Of a stretch of DNA of 64,000 bases, positions 38,212 to 45,442 are shown piece after piece. The DNA comes from Algihabitans sp965233705. Lineage in GTDB: Bacteria > Pseudomonadota > Alphaproteobacteria > Kiloniellales > DSM-21159. Numbering within the stretch: the stretch's first letter is position 1; each line of letters starts with the position of its first letter. Location of the stretch: assembly GCA_965233705.1 (NCBI GenBank), contig CBDDTF010000003.1, forward strand, positions 186,001-250,000, in the 5' to 3' direction. The position numbers and the translations under genes were made by a program. Under the pieces are notes generated by a model, which was not told the DNA's origin, ran no database searches, and saw nothing but the letters and a program-made list of their open reading frames with translations.

Positions 38212-39918
38212 ATGCCCGAATCCAGCCGCGACAGTCAGATCCAGCCCCTGATCGAGGCCTCCGAGAGCTTCCCCGCGCTGGAGGCCGCGATCCTCGCGGC
38301 CGAGCGCGAGGTGCTGATGGCCTACTGGACCTTCGATCCGCAGATGCCGCTGCGCGGGCCGGACCATCCGGCGGGGCTGACCTGTTGGGCCGACCTGCTG
38401 CTGCACAAGGCGCGCCAGGGCGTGGTCCTACGCATCCTGCTGGGCGACTTCGACCCCGTCTTCGGCCATGCCTTCCACGCCGCCAACGGCGCCGCCTACC
38501 TCGACCTGATGGCGCTGCGCCAGCGTCTGCCGGAGGCGCGGCGCCGCTGCCTGCAGGTCGTCACCTCGCGCCACGAGGCGCGGGCGGGGCGCCTGATCGA
38601 GGGGCTGGTGCAGCCGCTGCGCTGGCGCCAGCTCGGCCGGGTGCTGGGCGAGGGGCGGCAGCGTCTGGCGCAAGAGGGCCAGGCGGCGCTGGCGGCCTGG
38701 CTGCGCGCGGCGCCCGGCCTCTGGCCGTCCTGCCGCCTGACGCCGCGGGGGCCGCGCCGGCGCTGGGGCGCCCTGGTCGGCGCCGTCTACCCGGCCTCGC
38801 ACCACGAGAAGAGCTGCGTCGTCGACCGGCGCGTCGCCTTCGTCGGCGGCCTGGACATCGACGCCAAGCGCTACGATACCCCGCAGCACGACGCCAGGGA
38901 TGCCTGGCACGACCTGGCCGTGCGCATCGACGGGCCGCTGGCGGCCGACCTCGCGCGCCGCCTGGCGCAGCGCTGGAACGCCGAGCGGCAGAGCTTCCAC
39001 CGTGCCGTCGCGCGTCAGGGCCGGCCGGCCGGCGCGCCGCCGCCTGGCGTGGCGCCCTGGCCGGACGCGCCGACCGAGGCCGTCGCCGTTGGGGATGCCG
39101 CGCGCGCCGGTGCAGACAGCGGGGCCGGGGGCGAGACCGCGCTGGTCGGCACCGGCTCGGGTGCGGCGCGCTGGGCCTTCCAGGCCGTGCCGCAGACCTG
39201 CGACGGCAGCATTCGGGCGGCGCTCTACCGCTTGATCGACGGGGCCCGGGCGCTGCTCTACCTCGAGACCCAGTTCCTGCGCGACCGCGCGGTGGCGGCG
39301 CGGATCGCGCGGCGGGCCGCGGCGGCGCCGGACCTGCGCGTGATCCTGCTGCTGCCTTTGCTGCCCGAACTGCTGACCGAGGCGCGCGACGCCAACCGGG
39401 CGACGCGTCACGGGCACTGGCTGCAATGGCGTTGCGTGCGCGCGCTGCAGGCGGCGCTTGGGCCACGCTTCGGGGTCTACACCCTGCTGCGCAACGCGCC
39501 GGCCAAGGCCGAGGCGCCGGCCCACACCACCGCGTTGGGCAGCGACCTGGTCTACTGTCACGCCAAGCTGGCGCTCGCCGACGATCGCCGCGCGCTGGTC
39601 GGTTCGGCCAACCTGAACGGCCGCAGCCTGACCATCGACACGGAGGCCTGCCTGGACTGGCAGGACCCGGTGGGCGTGGCCGCCTTTCGCCGCCGGCTGT
39701 GGCGCCAGCATTTCGGCGGCGCGGCCGCCGGTGGCCCCGCGCCGGACGGCCTGGACAGCGCCGACCTCGCCCAGGCCGCCGCGCGCTGGGATGCGCTGGC
39801 GCAGGCGAACACGCGGCGGCCGCCGGGCCGGCGGCAGGGCTTCGTGGTGCCCTTTCCCGACTCCCACCTGCGGTTCCAGGCCCGGCGCAGCCGCATCGTG
39901 CCCGACGCCAGCGTCTAG
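38212..39918 (+). CDS. Phospholipase D superfamily protein (cardiolipin-synthase-like)
   Basis: A 568-residue protein with two HKD motifs: H198-x-K200-x4-D205 (HEKSCVVD, followed by RVAFVGGLDIDAKRYD) and H450-x-K452-x4-D457 (HAKLALAD, followed by RALVGSANLNGRS). These are the paired catalytic sites of PLD enzymes, which transfer or hydrolyse phosphatidyl groups. No membrane helix or signal is seen. The two halves are separated by a Pro/Ala-rich linker (about 265-315). The ATG at 38212 is 73 bases behind an exact EcfG box, which suggests stress-induced membrane-lipid remodelling. Its TAG stop begins a palindromic repeat. Confidence 0.87.
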   Translation: MPESSRDSQIQPLIEASESFPALEAAILAAEREVLMAYWTFDPQMPLRGPDHPAGLTCWADLLLHKARQGVVLRILLGDFDPVFGHAFHAANGAAYLDLMALRQRLPEARRRCLQVVTSRHEARAGRLIEGLVQPLRWRQLGRVLGEGRQRLAQEGQAALAAWLRAAPGLWPSCRLTPRGPRRRWGALVGAVYPASHHEKSCVVDRRVAFVGGLDIDAKRYDTPQHDARDAWHDLAVRIDGPLAADLARRLAQRWNAERQSFHRAVARQGRPAGAPPPGVAPWPDAPTEAVAVGDAARAGADSGAGGETALVGTGSGAARWAFQAVPQTCDGSIRAALYRLIDGARALLYLETQFLRDRAVAARIARRAAAAPDLRVILLLPLLPELLTEARDANRATRHGHWLQWRCVRALQAALGPRFGVYTLLRNAPAKAEAPAHTTALGSDLVYCHAKLALADDRRALVGSANLNGRSLTIDTEACLDWQDPVGVAAFRRRLWRQHFGGAAAGGPAPDGLDSADLAQAAARWDALAQANTRRPPGRRQGFVVPFPDSHLRFQARRSRIVPDASV

Positions 39919-40058
39919 AGCAGATTGTGATCGTTTGGCCCCACGGCGTGGGTCCGCCGATCACAAGAAACCTGCTCTACACCAAAGGGTTAGAGTGATG
40001 CCCGACCTGAGTTGCTCGCCTTGGCGATTTGCCAAGGCGGAAAGCATCGCTCTAACCC
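39916..40058. repeat. Palindromic intergenic repeat, copy 2 (double unit, starts on PLD stop)
   Basis: Two nested palindromes. The first runs from TAGAGCAG (39916) to CTGCTCTA (ends 39979), with inner GTGATCG and CGATCAC arms. The second runs from GGGTTAGAGTGATGC (39987-40001) to GCATCGCTCTAACCC (40044-40058), with an inner perfect 9-bp stem CGCCTTGGC/GCCAAGGCG. The TAG stop of the PLD gene is the first triplet. Confidence 0.8.
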
Positions 40059-40100
40059 GATGAGGGAGAGCGGCGCGTCGCCGGGACTCCCGCCTTGCCC

Positions 40101-40184
40101 GTCTCGGCCCCCATCTCGGCCCCCATCTCGGCCCCCATCTCGGCCCCCGTCTCGGTCCTCGTCTCCGCCCCCGTCTCGGTTCTC
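40101..40184. repeat. 12-bp tandem repeat, seven units
   Basis: Seven head-to-tail units of ATCTCGGCCCCC or close variants. It is followed 40 bases later by a second, unrelated 15-bp array. An 88-codon frame on the minus strand (40052-40318) runs through both arrays, coding TGAEM and NGVSG repeats, but it has no ribosome binding site and I do not call it a gene. Confidence 0.8.
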
Positions 40185-40225
40185 CCCTTCGGTTTCCGTC
40201 TCCGCGCAACGTCTGGGTTCGCCCC

Positions 40226-40285
40226 CGAGACCCCGTTGCCCGAGACCCCGTTGCCCGAGACCCCGTTGCCCGAGACCCCGGCGCC
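40226..40285. repeat. 15-bp tandem repeat, four units
   Basis: Units CGAGACCCCGTTGCC repeated three times exactly, then one variant ending GGCGCC. It ends three bases before the -35 box of an EcfG-type promoter. Confidence 0.85.
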
Positions 40286-40287
40286 CG

Positions 40288-40312
40288 GGAACCCTGCCCC
40301 GGCGGCGTCGTT
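40288..40312 (+). promoter_or_regulatory. EcfG-type stress promoter upstream of the PRC-barrel gene
   Basis: GGAAC (40288-40292), a 16-bp spacer and CGTT (40309-40312), an exact consensus. The next sizeable gene starts 298 bases downstream, implying a long leader. A 21-codon frame at 40398-40463 behind CGAGGAGACGCGAGG is a weak small-protein candidate. Confidence 0.6.
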
Positions 40313-40609
40313 AGTCATTCTGCGGGCCGAGCGCGACGCGCGGCAGGCCCGCGCGAGACGAAACGCAACCTGAAGGATCGCGAGGAGACGCGAGGCGATG
40401 AGACCAGCCGGAGGCGTGACAGAACGACGGCACGGCCGCGCGTCGCGACTCGTCCCCGGCTGACCGGCCGGGCCTCTCTCTCGATCGACCAGCGAAAACC
40501 CGCAACGGAGCCCGGCCGCGATCGGCGGCCGGCAACGGGGGATCCATGTGCCGCGCTGCCCGCTGGTCGGGCAGGGCGGAGAGAGCAACCAACACAAGGG
40601 AGCAGCAGA

Positions 40610-41323
40610 ATGTTCAAGACGATTGGCCTCGGTGGCATTGGCGTGGGCGGCGTGACGCTGGCCGCGCTGCTGACCGGCACCGCCCCGGTGGCCCTGGCGG
40701 CGCAGGACCAGGCCGGCGCGCAAGGCGACCGGCAGGTCGCCGAAGAGTGCATGACCCGGCTGCAGGACCTCGACCGCGCCTACACCTCCGAGGGCATGAC
40801 CCTGGGCGGCCGCGACCTGCGTACCCTGTTCAACGCCGCCAACGTCTTCGCCAACAACGGCCAGAAGGAGGCCTGCATGGCCGTGGTCGACGGCATGGAG
40901 ACCTATGCCGAGCAGGTCCGCAGCGAGGGCCAGGGCATGCAGGACATCGACGACTGGAAGCAGGCGACGAACGATGCCCGGCCGCTCGACGACGACAGCG
41001 GCTTCACCGCCACCCAGTACATGGACGACAGCGTCGTCTCGCCCGAGGGCGTGGTGCTCGGCGAGATCGAGGATGTGGTGACCACCGGCGAGGAGCGCTA
41101 TCTGGTGGTCGGCTCCGGCGGCTTTCTGGGCGTCGGCGAGAACCACCGTCCGGTCGAGCTGGAGCGCTTCCGCAAGCTCGACGACAGCCGCCTGATCCTG
41201 CCGGTCAGCGAGGAGAGCTTCGAGCAGGCGCCGGCCTTCGATCTGGAGTCGATCGGCGGCCAGATCCAGGCCTGGTCCAACGACGTCGAGGACTGGTGGG
41301 AGAAGAACGTCTCCGACGAGTAG
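40610..41323 (+). CDS. Secreted PRC-barrel domain protein
   Basis: A 237-residue exported protein. A signal peptide covers residues 1-30 (VTLAALLTGTAPVALAA). A helical part (about 40-110) with two Cys is followed by a PRC-barrel-like beta domain (about 135-190: VVSPEGVVLGEIEDVVTTGEER, LVVGSGGFLGVGENHRPVE). The tail is acidic and Trp-rich (WSNDVEDWWEKNVSDE). PRC-barrel proteins of this type are common stress-induced periplasmic proteins in alphaproteobacteria. The start is the ATG at 40610 after AAGGGAG. A terminator follows. Confidence 0.83.
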   Translation: MFKTIGLGGIGVGGVTLAALLTGTAPVALAAQDQAGAQGDRQVAEECMTRLQDLDRAYTSEGMTLGGRDLRTLFNAANVFANNGQKEACMAVVDGMETYAEQVRSEGQGMQDIDDWKQATNDARPLDDDSGFTATQYMDDSVVSPEGVVLGEIEDVVTTGEERYLVVGSGGFLGVGENHRPVELERFRKLDDSRLILPVSEESFEQAPAFDLESIGGQIQAWSNDVEDWWEKNVSDE

Positions 41324-41353
41324 GCGTTGACGCCCGTCCCTGACGGGCCCGCG

Positions 41354-41394
41354 GGAAAACACCCCGTCCGCCGACCCGGCGGGCGGGGTTTTCT
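41354..41394 (+). terminator. Rho-independent terminator after the PRC-barrel gene
   Basis: GAAAACACCCCGTCCGCCG and CGGCGGGCGGGGTTTTC form a long imperfect stem ending in TTTTCTC, 30 bases past the stop codon. Confidence 0.85.
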
Positions 41395-41773
41395 CTGTGC
41401 GCAGCCTGGCCGTCGCACCGCTTCCAAAGCGGCGGAGGGTGGCAGGCGTCACGCCATGCCTGGGGTCAGAGCTGGTTGCTCCTGCGCCAGGGGCTTTCTG
41501 TTCGGGGCCGGCGCGCGGTCGTCTTCTCGCGGCCCGAGCGCGCGCGTGGCGGCGCGGGGCTCGACGACCGGCGGCAGCCAGGAAGGAACCGCACGAGGCG
41601 TCGGCGTGGACCCTCGACGCAAGAGCCCTCGATGCAAGGCCCTCGATGCAAGGCCCTCGATGCAAGGCCCTCGACGCAAGAAGGACCGGCCTCGCGGCGA
41701 GGCCGGCCCGGAATCTGTGCGTCGTCTTGCGCTGTGTCTTGCGCTGTGTCCGGCTTGCTGCCGGGGCCGTCGA
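41395..41773. repeat. Intergenic region with a 14-bp tandem repeat
   Basis: Between the terminator and the end of the convergent YqjD-like gene I see no gene. Positions 41611-41681 hold five units of GCCCTCGATGCAAG (first and last units carry C for T at position 9). Minus-strand frames through this array code SRALHRG-type repeats and are not considered genes. Confidence 0.75.
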
Positions 41774-42610
41774 TCAGACCGACTTGCTGTTGCCGGCGGC
41801 CGCCTTGCGGCCCGCGGCCTCGGCCTTCTTGAAGCTCTCCGGGTCCTGGGACCGGGCCCGGGCCGCTTCCTCGGCCCGGCGCTCGGGGTCGTCCTCGCGC
41901 ACGAAGGCCTCGGTGGCGTCGCGGTAATGGTGGGCGGCGCGGTAGTCGCCTTCGCCCTGCAGCTCCTCCTCGGCGTAGGCGAGGGCGCCGTCCTCGTCGT
42001 CCTCTTCCTCGGCTTCCTCGGCATAGCCGGCCGTGCCTTGCGGCGAGCCCGAAGCCACGCCCTGGCCGTTGGCGAGCAGGCGCGGCAGCAGGCTGCCGAC
42101 GGCAGCGCCGAGCCCGAAAGCGAGGCCGCTGACGACGAAGGGGTGGTTGCCCGCGAAGTCGGCGGCCCGGTGCTCGGCCTCGATGGCCTGGTCGCGCAGC
42201 GCCGCCGCGCGGCGGCGGGCGCGCTGCTCGGCGCGCTCGGCGGTCATCCGGGCACGGTTGAGCGCCTCTTCGCTGACGCGGCCGCTGCCCGAGCGGGCCT
42301 CGGCGGCCATGGCGTTGGCCCGCCGGCGGGCCCGCTGCGCGGCGCCGCGCGCCCGCTCGTTCAGTGCCACCAAGCGGTCGCGGTCGGGCAGGCGCACGTC
42401 CTTGCCCGTCGACAGCGAGACGGCCAACCACCCCAGGCCGAGGCCCAGCAGCGCGGTTGGCACCGGGTGGGCGCGCGCCGCCTCGGCACCTCCGGCGGCG
42501 ATGCGGCGGCTGCCCTGGCCCAGGCTGTGGCCGAGCTGACCCGCGCCGCGGCGGATGCGGCCGCCGTCGAACTGTCCGGTTCGGGTGTCGTAGCTCTCAT
42601 GATAGGTCAT
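41774..42610 (-). CDS. YqjD/DUF3618-like membrane-anchored stress protein with two HP-helix segments
   Basis: A 278-residue protein. Two hydrophobic helices each begin with an (A/N)HP motif (HPVPTALLGLGLGWLAVSL at about 48-66; HPFVVSGLAFGLGAAVGSLL at about 155-174). They are separated by a long Arg/Ala/Glu helix (about 80-145) and followed by an acidic, highly charged tail. The HP-helix is shared with the operon at 43717-45408. E. coli relatives (YqjD, ElaB) are stationary-phase inner-membrane proteins that bind ribosomes. An exact EcfG box lies about 110 bases upstream on the same strand. Confidence 0.78.
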   Translation of the reverse strand: MTYHESYDTRTGQFDGGRIRRGAGQLGHSLGQGSRRIAAGGAEAARAHPVPTALLGLGLGWLAVSLSTGKDVRLPDRDRLVALNERARGAAQRARRRANAMAAEARSGSGRVSEEALNRARMTAERAEQRARRRAAALRDQAIEAEHRAADFAGNHPFVVSGLAFGLGAAVGSLLPRLLANGQGVASGSPQGTAGYAEEAEEEDDEDGALAYAEEELQGEGDYRAAHHYRDATEAFVREDDPERRAEEAARARSQDPESFKKAEAAGRKAAAGNSKSV

Positions 42611-42721
42611 CGCGTCAGCCTCCTTGACTATCGGGATCTCGCTGCGAGCGCGCCTTGCCTTGCCGCATCACGGCGGGTCGGCGGGAGGCGCGACAGCGCT
42701 CCGGTGTCTTCACCCGGGATC

Positions 42722-42747
42722 AACGATGCGCAGGCGCCGGCGGTTCC
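42722..42747 (-). promoter_or_regulatory. EcfG-type stress promoter of the 42610 gene
   Basis: On the minus strand: GGAAC (42747-42743), 17-bp spacer, CGTT (42725-42722). This is an exact consensus match pointing at the YqjD-like gene. It lies just before the end of the DedA-like gene. Confidence 0.7.
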
Positions 42748-42759
42748 GGCAGCCGGCGG

Positions 42760-43371
42760 TCAGATCAATAGCTGATAGAGCAGGTAGGCGGCGAGCAGCC
42801 CCAGGGCGGTGGCCAGGACGAAGCGCCCCCTGCCCCAGCGCTGCAGCGCGAGCAGGCGGCGGCCGAGAAGCAGTGCCAGCGCCGCCAGCCCGAAGTAGCG
42901 CAAGCCGCGCGACAGGCCGATGGCGGCGAGGAAAAGCGCCGGGTCGGCGCCGAGGCTGCCGGCCCCCAGGGTTGCGAGCTGCAAGGGCGCGGGCGAAAGC
43001 GAGACCAGGAAGACGCTCCAGAACAGGCGGCTTTCGTCGAGGCGCTGCGTGGCGGCCTCGAAGGCCTCGGCCAGGCCCAGCAGCTCCAGCCCGGGGGCGA
43101 CCAGCGGCGCGAACAGCAGGTTGCCCAGCAAGTAGAAGGCCAGCGCGCCGCCCAGGCTGCCCAACCAGACGGCGAAGGCGACCATCAGCGCGCGGCGGTG
43201 GTGGGCGATCATCAGCGGCGCGATCAGCGTCTCGATGGGGATCGGCACCACGGTGCTCTCCAGGAAGGAGGCCAGCGCCAGCCCGCTCTGCCCGGCACCG
43301 CCGCGCGTCAGCCGCTCGCTCCAGGAGCGGCCGCGGTCCTGCTCCGCGTCTCGGTGCGAACGTGCGTCCAC
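42760..43371 (-). CDS. DedA/VTT family membrane protein
   Basis: A 203-residue protein with about five membrane helices. The N-terminal FLESTVVPIPIETLIAPLM is the DedA/YqaA-type re-entrant loop with its conserved Glu and Pro. VWLGSLGGALAFYLLGNLL and FWSVFLVSLSPAPLQLATLGAGSLG follow, the latter replacing the usual R-x-x-P-G-x-R region. DedA proteins act in lipid recycling and envelope homeostasis. It is divergent from the YqjD-like operon. A GGAAC-N16-CGTA element on its strand (43583-43559) may drive it. Confidence 0.83.
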   Translation of the reverse strand: MDARSHRDAEQDRGRSWSERLTRGGAGQSGLALASFLESTVVPIPIETLIAPLMIAHHRRALMVAFAVWLGSLGGALAFYLLGNLLFAPLVAPGLELLGLAEAFEAATQRLDESRLFWSVFLVSLSPAPLQLATLGAGSLGADPALFLAAIGLSRGLRYFGLAALALLLGRRLLALQRWGRGRFVLATALGLLAAYLLYQLLI

Positions 43372-43421
43372 GGGACAGCTCCCTCGGTTCGGCGGCGCGG
43401 CGGCGCCTGTCTCCGGCGGCC

Positions 43422-43500
43422 CGACGTGTGGCCCCGACGTGTGGCCCCGGCGTGCGACCCCGACGTAACGAGACCCCCGCCCGGGGCATCGGGCGGGGGC
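43422..43500. repeat. 13-bp tandem repeat and GC hairpin in a divergent promoter region
   Basis: Units CGACGTGTGGCCC (43422-43434, 43435-43447), a variant at 43448-43460 and a partial fourth unit. A perfect 10-bp hairpin follows (CCCCCGCCCG at 43474-43483, CGGGCGGGGG at 43490-43499) without a T run. Confidence 0.7.
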
Positions 43501-43558
43501 CGTGAAGAGGTCGGGGCGGCCCGCGGCGATGCGGGTCGGCCCGGCCGTCCGCTCCTTC

Positions 43559-43583
43559 TACGTTGAAATCCCGGCAAGGTTCC
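43559..43583 (-). promoter_or_regulatory. Near-consensus EcfG promoter toward the DedA-like gene
   Basis: On the minus strand: GGAAC (43583-43579), 16-bp spacer, CGTA (43562-43559), one mismatch to the -10 CGTT. The leader to 43371 would be about 180 bases and includes the tandem repeat and hairpin. Confidence 0.45.
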
Positions 43584-43644
43584 AGAGGGGCGCGCGTTCG
43601 AAGCCGGCGCGGCGGGTCGTGCCGAAGGCGCCGCGCGTCGGTCG

Positions 43645-43670
43645 GGAACTCGCGCCGCCGCGCCGACGTT
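43645..43670 (+). promoter_or_regulatory. EcfG-type stress promoter of the four-gene YqjD-like operon
   Basis: GGAAC (43645-43649), 17-bp spacer, CGTT (43667-43670), an exact consensus match 46 bases before the first ATG of the operon. This is the best-placed EcfG box in the window. Confidence 0.75.
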
Positions 43671-43716
43671 GCCCTCGACGGAACAATGAGCTTCGCAGGA
43701 TCAAGAGAGGACGACG

Positions 43717-44313
43717 ATGCAGCGCGACGCCGAGACGCCGGAGCGCGACCAGTCGGGCGCGCGGCAGGAGGGGGCGGCACAGCCCGGCGCGGACCGACGG
43801 GCGGCCGAGCCCTTCCGGGCCGACATGGCCGCCGAGGTGCGTGGCCTGGGCGCGGCCTTGCGCGATTTCGGCTGCACCCTGGCGACGCAACAGAAGGACA
43901 GCTTCGGCGATACCTTGCAGGACGTGGCCGACAGCCTCAGTGACAGCAGCCTGACCCTGGACGACCGGCCGGGCGTACAGGCCCTCTTCGACCGCACCGC
44001 CGACGCGCTGGGCGAGACCTCGCAGCGCCTCAAGACCCGCAGCGTCTCCGACCTCTACGGCGAGGTGGAGCGCTTCACGCGGCGGCATCCTTTGGCCGTC
44101 GGCGTCGGCGCGGCCGCCCTGGGCCTGCTGGCCGCGCGCTTCCTGACCAGCAGCGCCGCGTCGCCCGCCGCGCAGGCCGACATTTCCGACGGGGGTTCAG
44201 ACCGCGGCGCCGCGGATGACTGGAAACCGTCCAAGGCGGATGAGTCGACCGGGGGCGGCACGGCGGACAGCGGCGGCCCCGCGGCGTCCGGCGAACCGGG
44301 AGGGCCGCGATGA
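43717..44313 (+). CDS. YqjD-like membrane-anchored protein, first gene of stress operon
   Basis: A 198-residue protein. An amphipathic helical part (about 35-125) is followed by RRHPLAVGVGAAALGLLAARFL, one membrane helix of the YqjD/DUF883 type, and an acidic Ser/Gly-rich tail of about 45 residues. Typical DUF883 proteins end with the helix; here the tail extends further. AAGAGAGG precedes the ATG at 43717. Its stop overlaps the next start (ATGA). By analogy it may act in stationary phase or under stress; this is inference. Confidence 0.8.
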   Translation: MQRDAETPERDQSGARQEGAAQPGADRRAAEPFRADMAAEVRGLGAALRDFGCTLATQQKDSFGDTLQDVADSLSDSSLTLDDRPGVQALFDRTADALGETSQRLKTRSVSDLYGEVERFTRRHPLAVGVGAAALGLLAARFLTSSAASPAAQADISDGGSDRGAADDWKPSKADESTGGGTADSGGPAASGEPGGPR

Positions 44314-44720
44314 GCCACCGCTCCGGCGAGCGCGCGACGCCCGAGAGCCTGGGCGAGGCGACCGGCCAGGTGCTGCACGATGCCGCCGGGTTGGTGCAGG
44401 CCGAGGCGGCGCTGTTCCGGGCCGAGGCGAAGACGATCGGTGCGCGGGCCCTGGGTGGCGTGATCCTGCTGCTGCTGGCGACTGCGGCGAGCGTGGTGGC
44501 GCTGACGCTGGCCGCCGAGGCGGCGGTGGCCTGGCTGGCCCCCTCGCTGGGCTCGCAGGCCCTGGCGGCGCTGGCGGTCGCGCTGGTTGCCGGTCTGGTC
44601 GCCGCCTGGCTGTTCTGGTGGGGCCGCCGACGCCTGGCGCCGGAGGCGCTGGCGCCGCGCCGCTCGGCCGCCTCGGTACGACGGGACGCCGCCCTGCTGC
44701 GCGGGAGGGCCGCGTCGTGA
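44310..44720 (+). CDS. YqjE / holin-superfamily-like membrane protein
   Basis: A 136-residue protein with two long membrane helices (about 45-75 and 82-108) after an N-terminal helix LGEATGQVLHDAAGLVQAEAALFRAE. This is the layout of the DUF1469 (YqjE, phage-holin-superfamily III) group, which nearly always accompanies YqjD and YqjK-like genes. It overlaps both neighbours by four bases. The C-terminal part is basic and probably cytoplasmic. Confidence 0.83.
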   Translation: MSHRSGERATPESLGEATGQVLHDAAGLVQAEAALFRAEAKTIGARALGGVILLLLATAASVVALTLAAEAAVAWLAPSLGSQALAALAVALVAGLVAAWLFWWGRRRLAPEALAPRRSAASVRRDAALLRGRAAS

Positions 44721-45070
44721 GCGACGAGCTGGAGGAGGCGAGCGCCGAGGCCAGTGCGGCGCGCCTGCGCCTGGCCGACTCGATTGACGAGGTGCAGCAG
44801 CGGCTGCGCCCACGTGGCCTGTTGGACGAGACACTGGGCGCCCTGCGCCGCGCCGGCGGCCGCGAGCTGCTGGACGAGGCAGTGGCGGCGGCGCGGCGCA
44901 ATCCGCTGCCGCTGCTGCTGGCCGGCGCCGGCCTGGCCTGGTTCGCCTACGAACTGGCGCACGGCGCGCCGGCGCGGCCTGCGCCCGGCGAGAAGCGCCG
45001 CGCGGCCGAGGCTGAGGATGACGAGGTGCACGACGACCTGGACGACGTTCTGAAGGAGGACCCGCGATGA
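44717..45070 (+). CDS. DUF3618-like protein
   Basis: A 117-residue protein starting at the GTG at 44717, which overlaps the previous stop (GTGA). A helical N terminus (AARLRLADSIDEVQQRLRP) precedes RRNPLPLLLAGAGLAWFAYEL, one membrane helix beginning with NP. The C terminus is strongly charged (EAEDDEVHDDLDDVLKEDPR). DUF3618 proteins have this N-terminal R-x-x-L-x-x-T/S-I-D/E-E-x-Q pattern. It is coexpressed with the YqjD- and YqjE-like genes. Confidence 0.82.
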   Translation: MSDELEEASAEASAARLRLADSIDEVQQRLRPRGLLDETLGALRRAGGRELLDEAVAAARRNPLPLLLAGAGLAWFAYELAHGAPARPAPGEKRRAAEAEDDEVHDDLDDVLKEDPR

Positions 45071-45408
45071 GCGAGCGCGCGCGAACCCCACGGCGCAGGC
45101 CCGCCGCCTCGGCCTCCGGCCGGGCGCGGGAGCTGTTCGAGACGCATCCGCTGCTGGTCGGCGTGCTGGGCTTCGCCGGCGGCTTCCTGCTCGGCAGCCT
45201 GCTGCCGCGTACGCCGCGCGAGGACCGGCTGCTCGGTCCGCTGCGCGACGACCTCAAGGCGACGGGCCTGCGCTACGGCGAGGAGATGACCGCGCAGGCG
45301 CGGGCCTATGCCGAGGAGGCGATGCAGCGGCAGGCCGGGCGCCGCGACCCGGACGGCGACGACACCGGTCCGAAGCCGCAAAGCGACGCCGACCGCGCCG
45401 CAGGATGA
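45067..45408 (+). CDS. Small HP-helix membrane protein, last gene of stress operon
   Basis: A 113-residue protein: a basic N terminus, then ETHPLLVGVLGFAGGFLLGSLLP, a single membrane helix with the shared HP start, a charged helix (DDLKATGLRYGEEMTAQARAYAEEA) and an acidic end. The helix closely resembles the second helix of the protein at 41774-42610 (both end GSLLP). It overlaps the previous stop (ATGA). The function is unknown; it appears to be a paralogue of its operon neighbours. Confidence 0.78.
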   Translation: MSERARTPRRRPAASASGRARELFETHPLLVGVLGFAGGFLLGSLLPRTPREDRLLGPLRDDLKATGLRYGEEMTAQARAYAEEAMQRQAGRRDPDGDDTGPKPQSDADRAAG

Positions 45409-45442
45409 GGCCGCGCCGAGCCGGGATTGCGCGGCCGCGCCG

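Noticed and set aside
37729..38212. tRNA-Glu as an integration site for a mobile island
   Set aside because: No integrase, attachment duplication or compositional change was found downstream.
37825..38406. Open frames on both strands after the tRNA
   Set aside because: No ribosome binding site and biased composition; the true PLD gene start is at 38212.
40226..40285. Possible CRISPR-like direct repeats
   Set aside because: Units are contiguous with no spacers and only 15 bp long; there is no cas gene.
40052..40318. Minus-strand 88-codon frame coding TGAEM and NGVSG repeats
   Set aside because: It follows two tandem DNA arrays, has no ribosome binding site, and the coded sequence only mirrors the repeats.
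43679..43700. Second GGAAC close to the YqjD-like operon start as another EcfG promoter
   Set aside because: No CGTT at 16-17 bp; the exact box at 43645 is the better candidate.
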